A stretch of DNA of 37,900 bases, taken from assembly GCA_002690925.1 (NCBI GenBank), contig NZGD01000269.1, positions 1 to 37,900 on the forward strand, written 5' to 3'. The notes beneath the pieces were generated by a model. It was not told the origin of the DNA. It was given only the letters and a program-made list of their open reading frames with translations, and searched no databases. This DNA is from Rhodopirellula sp. Its GTDB lineage: Bacteria; Planctomycetota; Planctomycetia; Pirellulales; Pirellulaceae. Position 1 is the first letter of the stretch; each line of letters starts with the position of its first letter. Shown in pieces: positions 25,863 to 35,009 of the stretch. A program made the translations under genes and the position numbers.

Positions 25863-27302
25863 ATGAAAACAGCCTTCCTCTGCACCATCATGCTTGCCAG
25901 TCTTAGTCTGCAGGCAAACGCGGCGGACACGCGTCCAAACATTCTCTTTGTGATTGCTGACGATTGTACTTTCCGGGACCTCGGCTGTTACGGCGGACAG
26001 GCATCTACGCCAAATATCGACCGCTTGGCTAACGAGGGCATGCGCATGACGCACTGTTTTCAGTGTGCGCCTATGTGCTCACCCACACGTCACAACATCT
26101 ACACAGGTCAGTACCCGGTTAAGACGGGAGCCTACCCAAACCACACGCAGACTTTCGACAACGTGCGTAATATCACGCATTACCTAAAACCACTCGGATA
26201 CCGCGTCGCGCTGTCTGGAAAAACCCACATCGGACCACAGCAGCTGTTCAAATTTGAGTACAGCGGTGAAAAAAACAACCCTGACATGGCAGCCATCGAC
26301 ACAATGATCAGCGAGTGTGCCGCAAGTTCGACACCTTTCTGCATTTTCGCTTGCAGCAACGAACCACATTCACCCTGGAACAAGGGTGATGCGTCGCAAT
26401 ACCCTGTCGCAGACGTAAAATTGCCACCCTACCTCGCCGACACGCCCGAAGTGCGTGATTGTTTCAGTCGTTATCTTGCCGAAATCACCTACTACGACGA
26501 TCAAGTGGGGCAACTGCTTTCCCTACTCAAAAAGCATGACCGTATTGAAGACACTCTTGTGGTGGTCGTTTCGGAGCAGGGAAATTCATTCCCGTTTGCG
26601 AAATGGACTTGCTACGACAGCGGTCTCCAATCGGCCATGATTGTACGTTGGCCGGGCCATGTGAAACCGGCCTCTACCACCGACGCCATGTTGGAATATG
26701 TTGATATCACGCCAACCTTGGTTGATGTTGCAGGTGGCGAGCTTGACAACACCCTCGACGGAAAAAGTTTTGTTGATGTCTTGGCAGGAAAGACCAATCA
26801 GCACAAAGAACATGTCTTTGGCCTGATGACCACCAAAGGCATCATTAATGGTAATGCCAGCTATCCCATCAGATCGATTCGGTCACGAACCCACAAACTG
26901 ATACTCAATCTGCAGCCAGACCAGCTTTTCACCAATGCCTGCACGAAGAGCAAAGAATTCAAGTCGATCGTGGCAGCCGCCGATGCCGGCGATGAACAAG
27001 CGAAGTGGGTGGTCAAAAATTACCAACACAGACCTGCCGTGGAGTTCTTTGACGTACTCAACGATCCTCTAGAAATGCATAATCTGGCTGATCATCCCGA
27101 GCACCAAGGCACCATCGCTGACCTCAAAAGCGAACTCGCTGCATGGATGAAGTCACAAGGCGATAGCGGCATCGAAACCGAACTGAAGGCGAACTCACAC
27201 AAGAAGAAACGAGAGACCAAGAACAACAACGCAAAGAAAAAGAAAAATGGCAGCCGGCCTAAGAATTCGACCGCGGAACCGTCTGCGGCTGGAACTAACT
27301 AA
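25863..27302 (+). CDS. Secreted S1-family sulfatase with E-Q metal-site variant
   Basis: A 479-residue exported sulfatase. The start at 25863 gives a clean signal peptide (MKTAFLCTIMLASLSLQANA, cleavage near residue 20). The first metal pair is the normal D33-D34 (FVIADDCT). The formylglycine site is C72-S-P-T-R, an accepted variant of C-x-P-S-R. The second metal pair, usually D-N or D-H before G, reads E-Q in VSEQGNSFPFAKWTCYDSGL, a recurrent-looking subfamily form. The C-terminal 35 residues are a Lys/Asn-rich tail. It lies convergent to the XylR-like regulator and upstream of the oxidoreductase cluster, so desulfation of a sugar polymer or glycan is a reasonable inference; the substrate is unknown. 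Confidence 0.93.
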   Translation: MKTAFLCTIMLASLSLQANAADTRPNILFVIADDCTFRDLGCYGGQASTPNIDRLANEGMRMTHCFQCAPMCSPTRHNIYTGQYPVKTGAYPNHTQTFDNVRNITHYLKPLGYRVALSGKTHIGPQQLFKFEYSGEKNNPDMAAIDTMISECAASSTPFCIFACSNEPHSPWNKGDASQYPVADVKLPPYLADTPEVRDCFSRYLAEITYYDDQVGQLLSLLKKHDRIEDTLVVVVSEQGNSFPFAKWTCYDSGLQSAMIVRWPGHVKPASTTDAMLEYVDITPTLVDVAGGELDNTLDGKSFVDVLAGKTNQHKEHVFGLMTTKGIINGNASYPIRSIRSRTHKLILNLQPDQLFTNACTKSKEFKSIVAAADAGDEQAKWVVKNYQHRPAVEFFDVLNDPLEMHNLADHPEHQGTIADLKSELAAWMKSQGDSGIETELKANSHKKKRETKNNNAKKKKNGSRPKNSTAEPSAAGTN

Positions 27303-27355
27303 CGTGCAGTGTCTAACACCGCGTGTACGAGACAGCCAAGCAAATCGCGGGAACA

Positions 27356-27373
27356 ACGCACCCAGCGGTGCGT
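27356..27373. terminator. Hairpin between convergent genes, weak terminator candidate
   Basis: ACGCACC-CAGC-GGTGCGT is a perfect 7-bp stem with a tetraloop, located between the convergent sulfatase and regulator genes. No U-tract follows on either strand, so termination efficiency is doubtful. Confidence 0.35.
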
Positions 27374-27491
27374 CCGATACCCATCTTGCCGGATCCGACA
27401 TACCGCTCCATCTTCCTGAAACGAACTCAATTGTGATGACGCCCATCCCACGTTATGAACGCGTCTGTGTTCCACTGACAAAACCGATCTT

Positions 27492-28652
27492 TTAACAAGC
27501 CTTTTCGGAACGGCGAAAGTCCCGCGGTGGCACCCCAACCGCTTTCTTAAACGCGACTGAGAGGTATTCATCGTGCCTGAAACCCGTTCGCGATGCAATT
27601 TCCGAAAGTGAGAGCTCAGTTCCCGTCAGTAGTTCCTTGACCTTGCCCATTCTCAAACGTGTGATTTCTTCGTGCGGTGTGCGACCTAACGCGGCTCGGA
27701 ATCGGCTCTCCAAAACTCGCCGGGACAAAGGAACCGCCCGCAACACATCGCTGACGTTGATTCCAGACACCGCATTTTCCCTGATGAAACGCAACGCTGC
27801 CGCAACGTCAGCATCATCAATTGCGAGGATATCCGTTGACTGACGTGTTTCAATGCCCAAGGGCTGTACAAGAATCGACTTCGACCCGACCTCTTCACCC
27901 GCCATCATCCGATCCAGCAGTGAAGCAGCCTCGAAACCGGTCCGTTTTGTATTACAGATCACACTTGATAATCTCGGGCTTGCCAGATCGCAGATGAGTA
28001 AGTCATTGTCAACGCCGAGTACCGCCACTTCTTCAGGGACGGCAATATTCTGGTCGCGGCACACGTCCAACAGCTTTTGGGCCTGAATGTCATAACATGC
28101 CATGATTCCAATGGGGCGCGGTACCCTAGCAAGCCATTCAGACAAGGCAACCTTTTCGCGATCCCAAGAGTACTGAGCATCATGCCGCGAAATCGAATCA
28201 TGAACGAAACATTTTCCGCCTGCTTCGCCCACCAGCCGTTCAAAATTTTGTTTCCGCCAAATCGCCCAATTGAATGCGTTGTCACCATAAAACCCAAAAT
28301 TCTGAAAACCACGTTCAGAAAGATGCTGCACCGCCAGCCGTGCGATCGCTTCATCATCCGTTTCCACCCAGGGAATATTTTTGAGATGCCGAGCCGCGCT
28401 AACGTCGACCACTGGCAAACCCGATCGTTTCAAGGCGGTGGCGATCCCGTCATTCTCAATGCGGGCGATGATGCCATCACCACTCCACGTCGAGAGCCAC
28501 TTCGGGGGCTTTCCGCCGCGGTCCTGCTCAGGCAAATAAATCGACCAGCCTTCATGTTGCCGTACAAAGTCAGAAATCCCCGTCAGGATTCCCCTAGCGT
28601 ATGAATTTGATGTTTCAATGAGCAAAGCGACAGATCGCAACTTATTCACCAC
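27492..28652 (-). CDS. XylR-type transcription regulator (LacI-like sensor plus AraC HTH)
   Basis: A 386-residue regulator. Residues 1-280 form a periplasmic-binding-protein-like sugar sensor of the LacI/XylR type (SVALLIETSNSYARGILTGI, HLSERGFQNFGFYG, ACYDIQAQKLLDVCRDQNIAVPEEVAVLGVDND). Residues 285-382 form an AraC-family double helix-turn-helix (SRRVLESRFRAALGRTPHEEI, LSLSEIASRTGF...YLSVAFKKAVGVPPRDFRR). Family members such as E. coli XylR bind a sugar and activate catabolic genes. It starts with GTG. It is convergent with a sulfatase and divergent from the Gfo/Idh gene, with a 615-bp intergenic region that carries repeated TTTGCGTC elements, so it likely controls this neighbourhood. The sugar ligand cannot be inferred. 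Confidence 0.95.
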   Translation of the reverse strand: MVNKLRSVALLIETSNSYARGILTGISDFVRQHEGWSIYLPEQDRGGKPPKWLSTWSGDGIIARIENDGIATALKRSGLPVVDVSAARHLKNIPWVETDDEAIARLAVQHLSERGFQNFGFYGDNAFNWAIWRKQNFERLVGEAGGKCFVHDSISRHDAQYSWDREKVALSEWLARVPRPIGIMACYDIQAQKLLDVCRDQNIAVPEEVAVLGVDNDLLICDLASPRLSSVICNTKRTGFEAASLLDRMMAGEEVGSKSILVQPLGIETRQSTDILAIDDADVAAALRFIRENAVSGINVSDVLRAVPLSRRVLESRFRAALGRTPHEEITRLRMGKVKELLTGTELSLSEIASRTGFRHDEYLSVAFKKAVGVPPRDFRRSEKAC

Positions 28653-29268
28653 GCTAAATTACTCAACTCTCAAAAACGAACGACACTCTGACCCCGAGAA
28701 CAGCATCTGTTTATAACGCTTAATTGCCACACACAACGCGAAAACCATCGGTAAAATAACTCAAGTATTATGCGCATTACCTCATGGGATCAATGGGCTC
28801 CAGAACCTAGTATTTCGTCCTGAGTGTCACCCACAATGCTGAAATCCCCTCCCTGCTCCCATTCGCCCTGTGTCAACGACGCAAACTCACTCAACAACTT
28901 TGCGTTCCCGATCGACCCGAGCCGCCAAATTGTCCCCCAAAAAAATGCGGTCCAACGTTGCATTCACGAATGAAGCCGGTGAATTTGCGTCAAACGATGA
29001 CCGCTATACTGTCGTCCAAGGAAAGATTCTGTGAGCAGTTCGGCTGCCCAAATCTCAGTCAAAATAAATGGCATGGCTTTAAGTAATTGGACATCCCAAA
29101 TCATGCGAGCGTCTTGAACAACGACTGCTCCGCCCAGCTTACGAATCCTAAGACACCCAACACCGCTCAAGTCCTAGACACCCCTGAAACTCTAGACGCC
29201 TCTACAGTCCTCAAATGACGCCGCAGTGCCCAACGATCCTGCGGTGAACGATCCCACTTGGAGTCAAA
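28653..29268. promoter_or_regulatory. Divergent regulatory region with repeated TTTGCGTC elements
   Basis: About 615 bp between the regulator and the Gfo/Idh gene. GACGCAAA at 28878-28885 and TTTGCGTT at 28899-28906 form an inverted pair (ACGCAAA/TTTGCGT, 7 bp, 13-bp gap). TTTGCGTC recurs at 28984-28991. A TATACT at 29005-29010 could be a -10 box, but no matching -35 was found. These are candidate sites for the adjacent regulator. Confidence 0.45.
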
Positions 29269-30387
29269 ATGAACAAAACAGTTAACGTTGCAATGATTGG
29301 CCTCGGTTTCGGAGCCGAATTCATCCCGATTTATCAAGCACATCCGAACACCAATGTGGTCGCCATCTGCCGACGCAACGAGGAATCACTTAAGCAGACC
29401 GGCGAACAATTTGGAATTGAAAAGCGGTACACAAGCTACGACGACGTGCTGGCTGACCCTGAAGTGGACTATGTGCACATCAACAGTCCGATCGCGGACC
29501 ATGCCTGGATGTCACTTAAGGCACTTGATGCAGGCAAACACGTTATGTGCACAGTCCCCATGGCAACCACCATCGAGGAGTGTCGTCAGATAGTCGAGAA
29601 AGTAAAGGAAACTGGTCTCAAATACATGATGGCAGAGACGGTCGTGTACAGCCGGGAATTCTTGTACATCAAGGACCTGTACCAGAAAGGTGAACTCGGC
29701 AAGATCCAGCATCTTGCAGCATCACATCCTCAAGACATGGATGGGTGGCCCGAATACTGGGAACGGATGATTCCCATGCACTACGCGACCCATGTGGTCA
29801 GTCCCTGCCTAGGGTTGGTCAATGGCTTGGCCGAGTACGTGAGTTGCTTCGGTTCAGGCACGGTGCGTGATGACATCGCTCAAAAATCGGGTAATCGCTA
29901 CGCGGTTGAATCGTGCCACATTAAGATTCAAGACAGCGACATCACTGCGCACATATGGCGATTTCTTTACGACGTGGCCCGACAGTATCGCGAGAGCTTC
30001 GACGTGTATGGCACCAAAAAGAGTTTCGAGTGGACCTTGGTCGAAAATGAACCGCACGTGATTCACACGGCGAAAAAACCTGAGCCCGAAATCCCGGAGA
30101 AAGTGGAAATTCCTGATTTCGCACACTTACTTCCGCCAGAGATTCAAAAGTTTACGTTGCCACAGGAAATCCATGATGCTGACCATCTGTCATTCATCCA
30201 AGGTGGTGGACATGGTGGATCACATCCGCATCTGGTGAATGAATTCGCTACTGCTTTAATTGAAGATCGTGAGCCTTGGCCCAACGCTGTCACAAGCGCG
30301 AACTGGACCTGTGTTGGGATCTGTGCTCACGAGTCCGCCGAAAAGGGCGGTGAAAAAGTTGCTTTGCCGGATTTCACCCTCGGTTAA
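29269..30387 (+). CDS. Gfo/Idh/MocA family protein lacking the EKP lysine
   Basis: A 372-residue protein with an N-terminal NAD(P)-binding Rossmann fold (G11-L-G13-F-G15) and the typical second domain of sugar/inositol dehydrogenases. The usual catalytic block A-G-K-H-V-x-x-E-K-P reads GKHVMCTVPMATT, with T95-V96-P97 in place of E-K-P, so the lysine normally assisting hydride transfer is absent. A His-rich segment GGGHGGSHPHL near residue 315 may provide metal or catalytic ligands. No signal peptide is present. GGAG lies 6 nt before the ATG. It heads a plus-strand run with the ThuA/PVC dehydrogenase and the DHODH-like gene (gaps of 115 and 100 bp) and is divergent from the XylR-like regulator. 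Likely role: sugar oxidation or epimerisation by a variant mechanism, or a non-redox role. Confidence 0.93.
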   Translation: MNKTVNVAMIGLGFGAEFIPIYQAHPNTNVVAICRRNEESLKQTGEQFGIEKRYTSYDDVLADPEVDYVHINSPIADHAWMSLKALDAGKHVMCTVPMATTIEECRQIVEKVKETGLKYMMAETVVYSREFLYIKDLYQKGELGKIQHLAASHPQDMDGWPEYWERMIPMHYATHVVSPCLGLVNGLAEYVSCFGSGTVRDDIAQKSGNRYAVESCHIKIQDSDITAHIWRFLYDVARQYRESFDVYGTKKSFEWTLVENEPHVIHTAKKPEPEIPEKVEIPDFAHLLPPEIQKFTLPQEIHDADHLSFIQGGGHGGSHPHLVNEFATALIEDREPWPNAVTSANWTCVGICAHESAEKGGEKVALPDFTLG

Positions 30388-30502
30388 GCCGTTTGCCTAC
30401 GGGTAGCCAGCACGGTTTCTACACGGGTTGGTTTGCCCAACAGGACGCTGCCATTTCTGCTGGGTGGGTAGCCAGCAACACCGAACTACAAGCGATCACG
30501 CC

Positions 30503-33500
30503 ATGTCAAGAATATTCCTCTCGGTCCAAGCTGTCACCTTTCTTTCTGTTGTGCTTGTCGCAGCTACCTCGACGCGTGCCGAAGGTCCAGCGCCACTGAG
30601 GCTGCAATTTCTAGGCGATCAGGGGCATCACCAACCCGCCCGTCGCGCCGCTGAGTTGATGCCAGCTTTGTCGGAGCGTGGAATCAACATTCAGTACAGT
30701 GAAGATGTAGATGCGGTTTTGAACGCAGACAATCTAGCCAAGCTTGACGGACTGATTGTGTACGCGAACATTGATCGCATCACCGATGGTCAAGCCAAAG
30801 CTCTTCTCGATTTCGTAGGTCAAGGTGGCGGTTTTGTGCCGTTGCATTGTGCGTCCTTCTGCTTTCGCAACAACGAGGAAGTGGTTGCCTTGATGGGTGC
30901 ACAATTTCAACGCCACGGAACCGGAACGTTTACCGTTTTACCCACAGATGCCGGCGAAACCCATCCTCTGATGAAGGGGTACCGCAGTTTCGAGAGCTGG
31001 GACGAAACTTATGTTCATACGAAGCACAACGAGAAGAACCGGACAGTCCTTGAGTACCGCCGCGAGGGCGACCAGCGTGAGCCTTGGACCTGGGTGCGTG
31101 ACCAAGGTGAGGGTCGTGTCTTCTACACAGCATGGGGGCATGACTCACGGACATTCTCGAACCCGGGCTTTCACAATCTGATCGAGCGTGGGATCCGCTG
31201 GGCATGTAAGCAGGACCCGACAAAGGCGGCTGACTTCGCTGGACCTGAAAGAGAACCGCTGGAAGCCTTTCCTGTACAGGTCCGCGATTTGGAAAAACAA
31301 CCTTTTGAGTTCGTTGACGTTGGACCAAAAATCCCCAACTACGTTGTCAGCAAGCAGTGGGGTGTGCAAGAGCCACCACGCAACCTGATGCAAAAGCCTC
31401 TACCGCCTGCCGAATCCATCAAGCACTACGCAGTTCCTGATGGATTCACGATTTCTCTCTTTGCTTCTGAACCGGAAATCGGCGGGAAGCCGATTGCGAT
31501 GGCTTGGGATGAGCGAGGTCGTCTGTGGATCGCCGAAACCTACGATTACCCCAACGAAAAACAACCAGAGGGCAAAGGCCGAGATCGCATTCGCATTTGC
31601 GAAGACACTGACAACGATGGCAAAGCAGATAAGTTCACGATCTTTGCGGAACAGCTTAGCATCCCAACCAGCATGGCATTTTCAAATGGGGGCCTCATCG
31701 TGCATCAGGCACCAGACACGCTGTTTTTAAAGGATACGGATGGTGATGATGTCGCTGACGTCCGAACAACTCTGTTTTCGGGATGGAGTACTGGCGACAC
31801 GCACGCAGGTCCAAGCAACCTGAATGCAGGTCCTGACAATTGGTTTTATGGAATGGTTGGCTATGCAGGCTTCAACGGCACGATCGCCGGGAAACAGCAA
31901 TCGTTCCGCACGGGTTTCTACCGCTTCAAAGTTGAGATCGTCAATGATCAGGTAGCGGTTACCGAATTCGAGTTCCTGCGAAACACCAACAATAATTCAT
32001 GGGGCGTTGGGTTCAGCGAAGACGGCCTGCTGTTCGGCTCAACTGCCAATCGCAACCCAAGTGAGTTCATGCCGATTGCGAACCGTCATTATGAGCGTGT
32101 CCGCGGATGGACGTCTTCTGTTCTGGGTGGAATAGCAGACAATCATGAATTCGACCCTATCACCGAGAAGGTGCGGCAGGTTGATCACCATGGCGGCTAC
32201 ACTGCTGCTGCAGGACACGCGATCTACACAGCAAGGACTTACCCACAGGCTTACTGGAATCGCGCGGCATTCGTCGCTGGCCCAACAGGACATCTGGTTG
32301 GAACCTTCGCATTGACACCGCAGGGAGCTGGTTTCAAATCAACCAGTCCTGTCAACCTGCTTGCCAGCGATGACGAATGGGCAGCACCGATCATGGCGGA
32401 GATTGGCCCCGATGGAAATGTCTGGGTTATCGATTGGTACAACTACATTGTTCAGCACAACCCGACACCCGTTGGATTCCGTAATGGACCAGGCAATGCC
32501 TACATGACCGATCTTCGCGATAAAAAGCATGGACGAGTCTATCGGATCACCTACGATTCGCACGTAGTGGACGTTACCGAGCCCAAGACGCTCGCGGGTG
32601 CATCGGCGGAAAAGCTTGTAAAAACACTTTCGTCCTCCAACATGTTTTGGCGCCGTCATGCACAGAGACTCCTTGTAGAGTCAGGAAATACCGAGACCAC
32701 TGCAGAATTACTGAATTTACTAAAACGACAACAGCTTGATCCGATCGGCATGGATGTGGCAGCCATCCACGCAATCCGAGTGCTTCAGGGCCTCGGAGAA
32801 TTCAAGAAACCGAATGTCCGAACTGCATTGCATGAGGCACTGACACACCCGTCCCACGCAGTAGTGCGAACAGCCATTGAAGCGCTACCGCGGGATCAGA
32901 TCAGCTTGAATGCCTTGTTGAGCTCGCCAGCATTTTCATCTCCTCATGCACAAGTCCGTTTATCTGCCCTGCTTGCCTTGGCAGAAATGCCAGCGACAAG
33001 ACGAGCTGCGAAGCAAGCTGCTGTCTCACTTGCAGCCAACGAGTCCGATCGCTGGCTAACCGATGCAGGCATCGCTGCAGCTGCAACCAATGGTGGACAA
33101 TTCCTGGCTCTCGCGTGCAGCCAGAGTGCACCGATTGCCGCTGCCGTGCTGCGAGCTACGGAGATCACTTCTGAGCATGTGGCGCGATCCGCTGACAGCA
33201 AGGCCATCGAACTGTTAGTAAAAGCACTCCCCGAATCGTCACGCGAAGTTTCCAAACGAGTACTCAACGGTCTGACAAAGGGTTGGCCCAAAACAACCCC
33301 CATTGAACTCAGTCAGGAAACGGACAACGCGTTGGTCGCATTATTTGACGGACTTCCAGCTGGTTCCAAGGGGCAATTGATCCGTTTGGCTCAGATCTGG
33401 GGAAGTGAAAAACTCGCCAAGAATGCCGACAAGATTGCCACCTCACTACTGCAGATTGCGAGTGACGAAAAGACGGAGCCTCTGGCAAGAGTCGAGTCAT

Positions 33501-34909
33501 CACAGCAATTGATCACCTTGATGTCGACTTCACCGCAAGCCGCCGCCGACCTGCTGGCTTCCATCACTCCCAGAACACCGCAATCAGCAGCATTAGGAAT
33601 GATCGATGCAGTCCGAGGCAGTCGCGCCCCCGGAGTTGGCAATGTGATTCTTAGCTCAATGAAACAGATGACACCTGCATCACGAACTCAAGCAATTCTA
33701 GTTCTACTATCACGTCCGGAAACAACGATCAGTTTGTTGAAGGCTTTGGAGACACGAGACCTGTCGCGAGAAGATTTGTCATTAAGCCAACAGCAGGGAC
33801 TGCTCGCTCATCCAACACCTGAAATAAGGAAATTGGCTGAGAAAGTCCTTTCCGGCAGTGGCGGGTTACCAAGTCCGGATCGCGAAAAAGTACTCGCTTC
33901 GCTTATGTACGTCACGAAAAGCTCAGGAAATGTTGAGCGAGGAAAGGCTATCTACGTCAAGAACTGCGGTAACTGTCACATGCATCGTGGTGAGGGCAAA
34001 AAGGTGGGGCCTGACCTGACCGGGATGGCAGTGCACCCCAAAGCTGAATTGCTGACTCACATCTTGGATCCCAGTCGCAGCGTTGAGGGCAACTACCGCA
34101 GTTATTCAATTCTGACGCTCGACGGAGTTGTGGTGAACGGAATGCTTGCGTCAGAAACTCAAACAGCAGTTGAAATTTTTGATGCTCAAGGAAAAAAACA
34201 AGTCGTGCTTCGAGAAGACATTGAGCGTCTGATGGCTTCCAGCAAATCTGTCATGCCTGAAGGATTTGAAAAACAGATTGATTCACAAGGTTTTACCGAC
34301 CTGCTGGAATTCCTTACCGACAAAGGTCGTTTCTTGCCGCTGCCGCTAGAGAAAGCAGCAACAGCAATCAGTACCAAGGGTCTCTTCCATGAAGGAGATA
34401 ATGGAGCAGATCGATTCGTGTTTGAAGATTGGTCACCAAAAATGGTGGGCGAGGTACCTTTTCAACTCGTTGATCCCGAAGGAAAACGTGTTGCGAATCT
34501 TATTTTGCTTCATGGGCCGCGAGGCACCATGCCTCCCAAAATGCCTAAGTCTGTCCGGGTGCCGTGCAATGCGCCAGCCACCACGATCCATCTTCTCAGT
34601 GGTGTGAGCGGCTGGGGATTCCCTGCTCATCAGCAAAAATCGGTGTCAATGATCGTCAGACTGCACCTGGCAGACGGCAGAACGGAAGACCACCCCTTGT
34701 CAAACGGCCTCCATTTTGCGGACTACATTCGCCGCGTTGATGTCCCCGATTCTGACTATGCCCTGTCAGCACGTGGCCAACAGCTACGACACATTCGCGT
34801 TTCACCTCGCACAAATCAGGTCATCCGCGAAATCGAACTGGTCAAGGGTGACGACCCCACGTCACCGATTGTGATGGCGATAACCGTAGAAGGACCAAAG
34901 CCTAAGTGA
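30503..34909 (+). CDS. Exported ThuA + PVC-type dehydrogenase + HEAT + cytochrome c fusion
   Basis: A 1468-residue multidomain protein. The ATG at 30503 gives a signal peptide (MSRIFLSVQAVTFLSVVLVA, cleaved near TRAEG); the longer reading from 30428 is not favoured. Order: a ThuA-like domain (about 30-240; GGGFVPLHCASFCF, GHDSRTF), a PVC-type dehydrogenase beta-propeller (about 310-690; FTISLFASEPEIGGKPIAMAW and repeated DxDxDG-like segments), alpha-helical HEAT-like repeats (about 690-1110), a class I cytochrome c domain with C1155-G-N-C-H1159 and GPDLTGM, and a C-terminal beta domain of about 180 residues. It is expected in the periplasm, passing electrons from oxidation of a sugar-like substrate to heme. 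Such giant fusions are typical of Planctomycetota. It is probably transcribed with the Gfo/Idh gene. Confidence 0.93.
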   Translation: MSRIFLSVQAVTFLSVVLVAATSTRAEGPAPLRLQFLGDQGHHQPARRAAELMPALSERGINIQYSEDVDAVLNADNLAKLDGLIVYANIDRITDGQAKALLDFVGQGGGFVPLHCASFCFRNNEEVVALMGAQFQRHGTGTFTVLPTDAGETHPLMKGYRSFESWDETYVHTKHNEKNRTVLEYRREGDQREPWTWVRDQGEGRVFYTAWGHDSRTFSNPGFHNLIERGIRWACKQDPTKAADFAGPEREPLEAFPVQVRDLEKQPFEFVDVGPKIPNYVVSKQWGVQEPPRNLMQKPLPPAESIKHYAVPDGFTISLFASEPEIGGKPIAMAWDERGRLWIAETYDYPNEKQPEGKGRDRIRICEDTDNDGKADKFTIFAEQLSIPTSMAFSNGGLIVHQAPDTLFLKDTDGDDVADVRTTLFSGWSTGDTHAGPSNLNAGPDNWFYGMVGYAGFNGTIAGKQQSFRTGFYRFKVEIVNDQVAVTEFEFLRNTNNNSWGVGFSEDGLLFGSTANRNPSEFMPIANRHYERVRGWTSSVLGGIADNHEFDPITEKVRQVDHHGGYTAAAGHAIYTARTYPQAYWNRAAFVAGPTGHLVGTFALTPQGAGFKSTSPVNLLASDDEWAAPIMAEIGPDGNVWVIDWYNYIVQHNPTPVGFRNGPGNAYMTDLRDKKHGRVYRITYDSHVVDVTEPKTLAGASAEKLVKTLSSSNMFWRRHAQRLLVESGNTETTAELLNLLKRQQLDPIGMDVAAIHAIRVLQGLGEFKKPNVRTALHEALTHPSHAVVRTAIEALPRDQISLNALLSSPAFSSPHAQVRLSALLALAEMPATRRAAKQAAVSLAANESDRWLTDAGIAAAATNGGQFLALACSQSAPIAAAVLRATEITSEHVARSADSKAIELLVKALPESSREVSKRVLNGLTKGWPKTTPIELSQETDNALVALFDGLPAGSKGQLIRLAQIWGSEKLAKNADKIATSLLQIASDEKTEPLARVESSQQLITLMSTSPQAAADLLASITPRTPQSAALGMIDAVRGSRAPGVGNVILSSMKQMTPASRTQAILVLLSRPETTISLLKALETRDLSREDLSLSQQQGLLAHPTPEIRKLAEKVLSGSGGLPSPDREKVLASLMYVTKSSGNVERGKAIYVKNCGNCHMHRGEGKKVGPDLTGMAVHPKAELLTHILDPSRSVEGNYRSYSILTLDGVVVNGMLASETQTAVEIFDAQGKKQVVLREDIERLMASSKSVMPEGFEKQIDSQGFTDLLEFLTDKGRFLPLPLEKAATAISTKGLFHEGDNGADRFVFEDWSPKMVGEVPFQLVDPEGKRVANLILLHGPRGTMPPKMPKSVRVPCNAPATTIHLLSGVSGWGFPAHQQKSVSMIVRLHLADGRTEDHPLSNGLHFADYIRRVDVPDSDYALSARGQQLRHIRVSPRTNQVIREIELVKGDDPTSPIVMAITVEGPKPK

Positions 34910-35009
34910 CAGCGACATCTTCCGAGCGTACATTCGAACACCAAGACATGCGTCCAAGTGATCCTCATTGGTACCAAAACCAGGTCGCCAATTTTGAAAA
35001 GCTGAGCGA

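Noticed and set aside
29160..29215. Near-repeats of CTAGAC before the Gfo/Idh gene
   Set aside because: Too short and irregular to separate from chance.
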